A DNA stretch of 64,000 bases from Bdellovibrionales bacterium CG12_big_fil_rev_8_21_14_0_65_38_15 (GTDB lineage: Bacteria; Bdellovibrionota; Bacteriovoracia; Bacteriovoracales; Bacteriovoracaceae): positions 1-64,000 of the forward strand of contig PCUW01000010.1 of NCBI GenBank assembly GCA_002787775.1. Reading direction: 5' to 3'. The notes beneath the pieces are model-generated. The model saw nothing but the letters and a program-made list of their open reading frames with translations. It ran no database searches and had not been told where the DNA came from. Both the position numbers and the translations under genes were made by a program. Below, piece by piece: positions 59,192 to 64,000 of this stretch (the first letter of the stretch is position 1; every line of letters begins with the position of its first letter).

Positions 59192-60400
59192 ATGTTAAAA
59201 AGCCTTAGTTTAGCTCTATTACTACTGGTTCAGTCTCAGGCTTTTGCCAGTTCAAAAGTGCTATTCAATATCGCCAAGCAATCCCTTGAAGCCAATATCA
59301 TTGAACTTTCTGACGGGGGAGTTCTAAGGGCCGGATCCCACCAGTTTGCAAGTCTTTGGACTAGGGATTTCTGCTTTGCCTCACGCGGTCTTCGCGCTAT
59401 CGGGCGTGACGATGTGATTGCGAATCACTTATCTCGATTATTAAATGTGGTTCGTGAGGACGGGTTAGTGCCTCGAGTTTTGGATTCAAAAGCCTCATGG
59501 TTAAGAGTCGCTCGCTACTCATTTGTACCTTTTCGTCCAACTTCACCTGACGTTAAGGATGAGCTTAAAGCCGAATACAAAGGTGAACATGGGACAATAG
59601 CCATTGATTCAAATGCTTTGGTTTTGATCACGGCCTATGAATATCTTCAAAGCACAGGCGATCACACTTGGTTTAATCAGCATCAGGATAGCCTTAAAAA
59701 AGTCCTCGATTTTTATCGCCCTTATTTTGCTGAAGGCCTGGTCAAACAGGATAAATATTCTGACTGGCAAGATAGCGTTAAAAGAAATACTGCAACTTTC
59801 TTCACTAATTTTTTAGTCTGGAAAATGCTTAATCATTATAAGCAATTCTCGGCTTTTAGGATTGAACAAAAAACAATTGATTTATTTAGATCCAATCTCG
59901 ATAAAATATTCTTTGATCGAGAAAAGGGTCTTTATAAATCATTGGATCACGGCGAATGGGTTTCTCTTGAAGGAATTCTCTACGCTCTTGAAGATGAAGA
60001 TTTTTTAAGTCATGGGCAGAAAAAATCGCTTTATACAGCACTGACTAAACATCCTCTTTGGGGAGCAGTTCCTGGACGTGCGACCTATCCTCAGTACCCA
60101 AAAAAGCAAATTAGCTACACCACAAAAGGTGTGGGTCTTGGTCGTTATCATGATGGCCTGGTTTGGCCATGGCTGACGGCTTTTTCAGGCAAGATCGCTA
60201 CACAGATGGGTGATGAACTATCAGCTCGAAGAATTACAATGCTACTAAGTGATTGGGCCAAACGTGATAATGCTATTAACGAAGTGATGGATCCCAAAAA
60301 GAAAATGCGCCCAGTTAGGCGCATGTTCTATACTTCTGAAGCACCGTTTAGTTGGGGTGCCGGTTTTGTTTTAGATATGCTTAATCAAAAAGTAGATTAA
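59192..60400 (+). CDS. Exported (alpha/alpha)6-barrel glycoside hydrolase-like protein
   Basis: 402 residues with a signal peptide (MLKSLSLALLLLVQSQAFA). The fold is an (alpha/alpha)6 barrel of the GH15/GH37/GH63/GH100 clan style: LWTRDFCFASRGL, EDGLVPRVLDS, AIDSNALVLITAYEYLQSTG, SDWQDSVKRN (possible general acid Asp) and a final YTSEAPFSWGAGFVLDML. The domain is similar to enzymes acting on alpha-glucans, trehalose or sucrose-like disaccharides. Substrate unknown. Periplasmic or secreted from the signal peptide. The 3' end overlaps the facing gene by 20 bases. Confidence 0.75.
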   Translation: MLKSLSLALLLLVQSQAFASSKVLFNIAKQSLEANIIELSDGGVLRAGSHQFASLWTRDFCFASRGLRAIGRDDVIANHLSRLLNVVREDGLVPRVLDSKASWLRVARYSFVPFRPTSPDVKDELKAEYKGEHGTIAIDSNALVLITAYEYLQSTGDHTWFNQHQDSLKKVLDFYRPYFAEGLVKQDKYSDWQDSVKRNTATFFTNFLVWKMLNHYKQFSAFRIEQKTIDLFRSNLDKIFFDREKGLYKSLDHGEWVSLEGILYALEDEDFLSHGQKKSLYTALTKHPLWGAVPGRATYPQYPKKQISYTTKGVGLGRYHDGLVWPWLTAFSGKIATQMGDELSARRITMLLSDWAKRDNAINEVMDPKKKMRPVRRMFYTSEAPFSWGAGFVLDMLNQKVD

Positions 60401-61595
60401 GAACTTCCGCTGAAGTCACTGGCGCTTTTGTGTCATCCAATTCTGCAACAGTTAAAATCCCTTTGATATTAACCTCATTTGAATACTCAACTTCAAGATC
60501 TAGCGATTTCATCATTGTATCGAGCATTTCGCGCTGATCGATATAAGTCGCTTCAGGATATGCACCTTCACGCTTTGAGATGCACCCAGAGGTTTTTCTA
60601 AATGGGTAGTGGGCAGAAGTAGGATCGCCATTAATTCTTCCTGTACCATGAATTCTTAAAAGATCACGACCGACGTCACGAGCCACATTGGCCTGACGCC
60701 AAAAAGGAAGATCATGAACCGATTCATGAAGTAATGCCTTGGTGATCGATTCATTTTCAGATGGAGCCACAAAATTTAAAATGATTCTTCTAAATTTACC
60801 AAACGAAGTTTGCGCATTAGCCTCAGGCATAACTGAATTAATTAAGTGAACACCAGCTGGAGTATTACCATTTGTAATATTATAAGGAATGCCTCGTGAA
60901 GAAGCCGCCATTGCTGGCTGAGTCCAAGGCTTGCCATTAACTTCGACAGGCATACCCCATTTATCTTTCATCACCATCATACATGGGAAGTTTCTATCGC
61001 TGCGACAGAACATGAAAAGTCGAATGCCGTCGGCGTACTTTCCGTCATAAACAGTCGTCGCGTCTGGAGCATTCCAAAACATCGCGCGAGCTTGCTCTTT
61101 GCTCATATTTTTTGTGGTTTTAGCCTTGTTATAGTCTGCAAGATCAAAGCGTCCAGCTTCTTCTAAAATGCCATAGATCGCTTGGCCGTAATGTTTTTCA
61201 AGATCGTCTTTATGGTTAAGTAGAAGGTACTGAGCACGACGTGAGAGCATGCCACTATTTAAGGCTAACGTTAGATTCGCCACGACTTCATTAAATCTTG
61301 GAAGAGGGCGTCCATACCATGCCTCAATGGCATGAGTTCTGATCATCTCTTCAAGATCAAAATTAGCTTTTGTAGAGAGTTGATTAAGATCAAGATTGAC
61401 GCCATCTTCAGTAATCAGGTCCCAAGCCGCATCCATTAATTCTTTTTGCGAAAAGTTTTCTAGACCTTTATCAAACGATTTTTGAAGAAGATAATCCTTA
61501 GCTTGCATATCACGAGCTTCCTTTACCCATTCAAGCTTTTGACCAGCTTGTGCAATATTGAGAGAAAATAAAAATACGATGGCTATACGAAGCAT
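60381..61595 (-). CDS. Exported L,D-transpeptidase-like protein
   Basis: About 404 residues from the ATG at 61595 after GGAGTGATC, signal peptide LRIAIVFLFSLNIAQA. The C-terminal part has YkuD-type hallmarks: GNTPAGVHLIN, LRIHGTGRI (His near 316) and TSGCISKREG (Cys near 338), equal to H-G-x...S-x-G-C-I. This suggests an L,D-transpeptidase or related carboxypeptidase forming 3-3 cross-links or removing wall peptides. The first 200 residues are an unrecognised helical region. In predators of this type such enzymes remodel self or prey wall, but that link is inference. Confidence 0.75.
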   Translation of the reverse strand: MLRIAIVFLFSLNIAQAGQKLEWVKEARDMQAKDYLLQKSFDKGLENFSQKELMDAAWDLITEDGVNLDLNQLSTKANFDLEEMIRTHAIEAWYGRPLPRFNEVVANLTLALNSGMLSRRAQYLLLNHKDDLEKHYGQAIYGILEEAGRFDLADYNKAKTTKNMSKEQARAMFWNAPDATTVYDGKYADGIRLFMFCRSDRNFPCMMVMKDKWGMPVEVNGKPWTQPAMAASSRGIPYNITNGNTPAGVHLINSVMPEANAQTSFGKFRRIILNFVAPSENESITKALLHESVHDLPFWRQANVARDVGRDLLRIHGTGRINGDPTSAHYPFRKTSGCISKREGAYPEATYIDQREMLDTMMKSLDLEVEYSNEVNIKGILTVAELDDTKAPVTSAEVLNLLFD

Positions 61596-61716
61596 GATCA
61601 CTCCAAAAGTCATTATTTAATAAAAAACTAATGAAATGCTAACAAGGAGAGTGCACAGTGGCAAAGTTTTGAATGGCGGGAAGCGTTAAGGGCTTGTATT
61701 GCGATTCCTGAATCTT

Positions 61717-62724
61717 CTAAATTCCCCATTTATAATGCTTAGAAACGAACTTTATGGCGAAAGCTTCCTCATCATCAAATTCAGGATGAATGGCCCAAGC
61801 CGAAAGAACCACTCTCTTTTCGGATGATCTGTTCCAAGCACTATGGATGAAGCTATCGTCAAAAGCGAAGATGGAATTCACCTTGTGAACGGTCTTGATC
61901 CCACTAACTTCAATAGCACAATGATCCGGTACAATGATTCCACACTGCCAATTAGCAAAAAAAGAAAAGCCATCTGAATGGTAATTAAGTTGTTGGCCTG
62001 GATTTAAAATTAAAAAATCCAAAGTAATTAAACGATTATTTGTGGCAGCTAGCTCGGCAAATTTTTTAGTCATAGGAAATTTAAGGCTATTAGCTTGGTT
62101 AATCTCACCATTAGAGAAAATCGACCACCGACTCCATTTCGGTTGCTTCGTTATCGGATCTAATCCGTATAGCTCAAATGGATAAGCTATAACTTTATTG
62201 TCAATAAATTGCTTGGCCTCCTGTTGAATGGAGTCGATATGATCACTCATCAAATCAGTTAACGCGATCTGCTTATGATCGATAAAGGGAGTATGGATAA
62301 AGTTCGGTATTGTTGCAAACGCAAGCTGAGAATTCTGGTAGTTTACTTGTTCACGGTTTACTAACTGATGAAGAATGCTCTCAACCCTTCGAGGCAATTT
62401 TTTGTTAAATGTCTTTAAAAACAAGAGCGAAATTAACGATGTATCATCTTGAAAATGAATATCCTCTTTGTTTCTTAGTATTTTCCAAAAACGAGCATTA
62501 CCACTTAGTTTGCACTTTCCTTGAATAACCAGTTCAAAGAGGTCTGCGCCATTATCAAACTCACTTAACTTGTCATTACAAAGATCAAAGCATAGATCGT
62601 GATATTTATTGGACGAATTTTCAAAGATGAAATCATTTTTAATGAATTTAATCTTTAGATTATACTTATTTATTATTGTTGCATTGAAAACTTGGTTTAA
62701 AAAAAGATCGATTGCTTTTTTCAT
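61717..62724 (-). CDS. Aspartyl/asparaginyl beta-hydroxylase-domain protein
   Basis: 335 residues. The C-terminal 130 residues match the aspartyl beta-hydroxylase (2-oxoglutarate/Fe(II)) family: ILNPGQQLNYHSDGFS (His near 249), then FAFDDSFIHSAWNRSSEKRV (His near 293 and the Arg for 2OG) and WAIHPEF at the end. The N-terminal 120 residues (LFELVIQGKCKLSGN) resemble an SCP2-like fold, only tentatively. Such bacterial enzymes hydroxylate amino-acid side chains in proteins or small molecules; target unknown. An AGGTAAG ribosome-binding site precedes the ATG. A hairpin precedes it. Confidence 0.8.
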   Translation of the reverse strand: MKKAIDLFLNQVFNATIINKYNLKIKFIKNDFIFENSSNKYHDLCFDLCNDKLSEFDNGADLFELVIQGKCKLSGNARFWKILRNKEDIHFQDDTSLISLLFLKTFNKKLPRRVESILHQLVNREQVNYQNSQLAFATIPNFIHTPFIDHKQIALTDLMSDHIDSIQQEAKQFIDNKVIAYPFELYGLDPITKQPKWSRWSIFSNGEINQANSLKFPMTKKFAELAATNNRLITLDFLILNPGQQLNYHSDGFSFFANWQCGIIVPDHCAIEVSGIKTVHKVNSIFAFDDSFIHSAWNRSSEKRVVLSAWAIHPEFDDEEAFAIKFVSKHYKWGI

Positions 62725-62741
62725 CTTACCTAGTTTGAGTG

Positions 62742-62782
62742 ATTACTGTGAAGTCATTTGTAATACAGAACTTCACAGTAAT
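62742..62782. repeat. 13-bp inverted repeat between hydroxylase and H1-like genes
   Basis: ATTACTGTGAAGT (62742-62754) and ACTTCACAGTAAT (62770-62782) are exact reverse complements with a 15-base loop. It lies between the H1-like stop and the hydroxylase start (both minus strand). No T run follows it on the minus strand, so it is more likely a protein-binding palindrome or an mRNA-processing/stability hairpin. Confidence 0.65.
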
Positions 62783-62802
62783 AGGATTGCAATTTGAGTG
62801 TC

Positions 62803-63384
62803 TTATTTCTTTGACGTTTTTTTCTTGGCAGGAGCTTTTTTCTTTACCGGTGCCTTTTTAGCAACTTTCTTTTCGACTTTTTTAGCTACTTTTTTTGCGA
62901 CCTTTTTTTCAGTCTTTTTTGCTACCTTTTTAGCAACTTTCTTTTCGACTTTCTTTTCAGTTTTCTTTTCTGGTTTAGCTGCAACTTTCTTTGTCGCTTT
63001 TTTAACTGCTTTACCAGCATCACTTGCCGATTTAGCTACGGCACTAGCAACTTTCTTTGTTGTTCCAGAAGTCTTCTTTGCCATCTCATGCGCTTTGACT
63101 TCAACAGTTTTTAAAACTTTTTGTGCTTCGCCGCCAAGATCAAATTTCAGACGTTGTAATTCATCTTTAAGATGCGCGTAAAAACCTAAAAGCTTGTTTC
63201 TTTGCACATTCACAGAGCTATAACCCTTATGAAACTCTTTTGAGAGCTCATTATACTTATCTTCATTGATTGTTTTGATCTGTTCTAAAAGAGCTAAGCA
63301 CTTAGCGCGAAAATCGCCTTTTTCTTTGGCTTTCTTGCCTTTTTTATTTTTTTCGTCGCGGTCTTTTAAAAATGATGGCAATGC
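62803..63384 (-). CDS. Histone H1-like Lys/Ala-rich protein
   Basis: About 193 residues from the ATG at 63384 after AAAGGGAG (a longer frame opens at 63408). The first 110 residues are helical with the segment RAKCLALLEQIKTINEDKYNEL; the last 80 are nearly all Lys, Ala, Val, Glu and Pro, with repeated KKVAKK and KKVEKK units ending KKAPAKKKTSKK. Such tails bind DNA like eukaryotic histone H1 and occur in several bacteria as nucleoid proteins. Role in chromosome compaction is inference. The opposite strand gives a long F-rich frame that is only a shadow. Confidence 0.85.
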   Translation of the reverse strand, partial: ALPSFLKDRDEKNKKGKKAKEKGDFRAKCLALLEQIKTINEDKYNELSKEFHKGYSSVNVQRNKLLGFYAHLKDELQRLKFDLGGEAQKVLKTVEVKAHEMAKKTSGTTKKVASAVAKSASDAGKAVKKATKKVAAKPEKKTEKKVEKKVAKKVAKKTEKKVAKKVAKKVEKKVAKKAPVKKKAPAKKKTSKK

Positions 63385-63522
63385 CATGGTTAACTCCCTT
63401 TGGTTCAAACAATAAAACTATATTACATGGAAGTTTGATCTTTTTCACCGTTTTTTCGCCACTTTATCGACTTTCTAACCATATTTGGACTATTATGAGG
63501 CGCCCCTAACAAGGATAAAATT

Positions 63523-64000
63523 TTGGCGCAGTATGACGTATATGGTGTTGGCAATGCTCTTGTCGATATGGAATTTGAAGTAACTCCAGACTTTTTAAAA
63601 GAAATGAAAGTTCAAAAAGGTTTGATGACATTAGTTGATGAGGCAAGACAAGCTGAATTGATTAATAATCTTCATGGTGTTCAACATAAACGTTCTTGTG
63701 GTGGTTCTGCCGCTAATACATTGATTGCCGTTGCCCAGATGGGTGGTAAAGGCTTCTATTCATGTAAAGTTGCTGGCGATGAAACAGGGGACTTTTATAC
63801 AAAGGACCTTTTAGCTTCTGGACTTGATTCAAATATTAAAGACTCGGCCCCTGACGGAATCACTGGTCGTTGTATGGTGATGATTACACCTGATGCTGAC
63901 CGCACCATGAATACTTATCTTGGTATTACTGAAACTTTTTCAGAAGCCGAGCTTAATACAGAAGCTATTAAAAATTCTAAATACCTTTATATGGAAGGTT
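63523..64000 (+). CDS. PfkB-family sugar/nucleoside kinase, N-terminal part (cut by window edge)
   Basis: About 159 codons visible from a TTG seven bases after AAGGA. The N-terminus reads YDVYGVGNALVDMEFEV, followed by a CGGSAANTLIAVAQMGG motif and VAGDETGDFYTKDL, matching PfkB kinases of the adenosine kinase type. The catalytic Asp of the C-terminal DTxGAGD motif is outside the window, so the substrate cannot be told. Divergent from the H1-like gene. Confidence 0.83.
   Translation, partial: MAQYDVYGVGNALVDMEFEVTPDFLKEMKVQKGLMTLVDEARQAELINNLHGVQHKRSCGGSAANTLIAVAQMGGKGFYSCKVAGDETGDFYTKDLLASGLDSNIKDSAPDGITGRCMVMITPDADRTMNTYLGITETFSEAELNTEAIKNSKYLYMEG

Noticed and set aside
62798-63181. F/T/A-rich open frame on the plus strand opposite the H1-like gene
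   Set aside because: It is the complement of Lys/Ala codon repeats, so an open frame arises by composition alone.
1-64000. CRISPR array, prophage, insertion sequence, rRNA or tRNA
   Set aside because: No spaced repeats, integrase/transposase genes, terminal inverted repeats or tRNA-like structure seen by eye.

Overview
The window is one continuous, gene-dense chromosomal segment of a low-GC Gram-negative bacterium. Many short-signal-peptide exported proteins, outer-membrane barrel candidates, lipoproteins, an MpaA-like M14 peptidase, an L,D-transpeptidase-like protein, HD-GYP/PilZ signalling proteins and a histone H1-like protein together suggest Bdellovibrionota, most likely a Bacteriovorax/Peredibacter/Halobacteriovorax-type predator. 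That placement is inferred from gene content and style and was not computed. No tRNA, rRNA, CRISPR array, insertion sequence or prophage was seen, and no stretch above 300 bases lacks a gene.

Layout. 1-3.2 kb (minus): class-III aminotransferase (cut by the window edge), ddl, and a thrS that lacks the TGS domain, with tandem 12-base repeats over its ribosome-binding site. 3.3-11.9 kb (plus): a TPR/winged-helix protein, an exported protein, a RimI-like acetyltransferase, then the translation operon rimP-nusA-infB-rbfA-truB, preceded by an intrinsic-terminator hairpin just upstream of rimP. 11.9-13.7 kb: a membrane-anchored ferredoxin and a membrane PilZ protein. 13.7-20.1 kb (minus): a 1543-residue metzincin-type lipoprotein, a barrel-like protein and an M14 amidase. 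20.2-28.1 kb: tyrS, RNase HI, an acid-phosphatase lipoprotein, an FKBP lipoprotein, two very small membrane/lipoprotein genes, a secreted HExxH protein, a NIF3/YqfO-like protein, pterin dehydratase, an exported Hsp20, a cupredoxin-like protein and a solitary CpaF ATPase.

28.1-36.2 kb: a barrel/coiled-coil secreted pair, an exported Ig-like protein, and a signalling island (HPt, OmpR-type regulator, two convergent HD-GYP-like paralogues), then an HNH nuclease. 36.3-42.1 kb: two divergent operons plus one convergent gene, mostly exported proteins of unknown function. 42.3-49.1 kb: an AT-rich block with a 1560-residue radical-SAM protein carrying a long helical C-terminal extension, facing a GT-B glycosyltransferase and an overlapping unknown gene. 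This is the best candidate here for an undescribed system. 49.2-64 kb: an RlmK-like methyltransferase/small gene/prfC operon, a UshA-like nucleotidase, two exported unknowns, gcvP, rsmJ, an exported (alpha/alpha)6 glycosidase-like protein, an L,D-transpeptidase-like protein, an aspartyl beta-hydroxylase-like enzyme, an H1-like protein and the start of a PfkB-family kinase.

Two style features recur. Many starts are GTG or TTG placed 5-9 bases after a GGAG-type ribosome-binding site, so several genes were trimmed to those starts. Facing genes often end overlapping by a few bases, several of them sharing stop-codon bases. Coordinates of short sites were read by eye and may be off by one or two bases.
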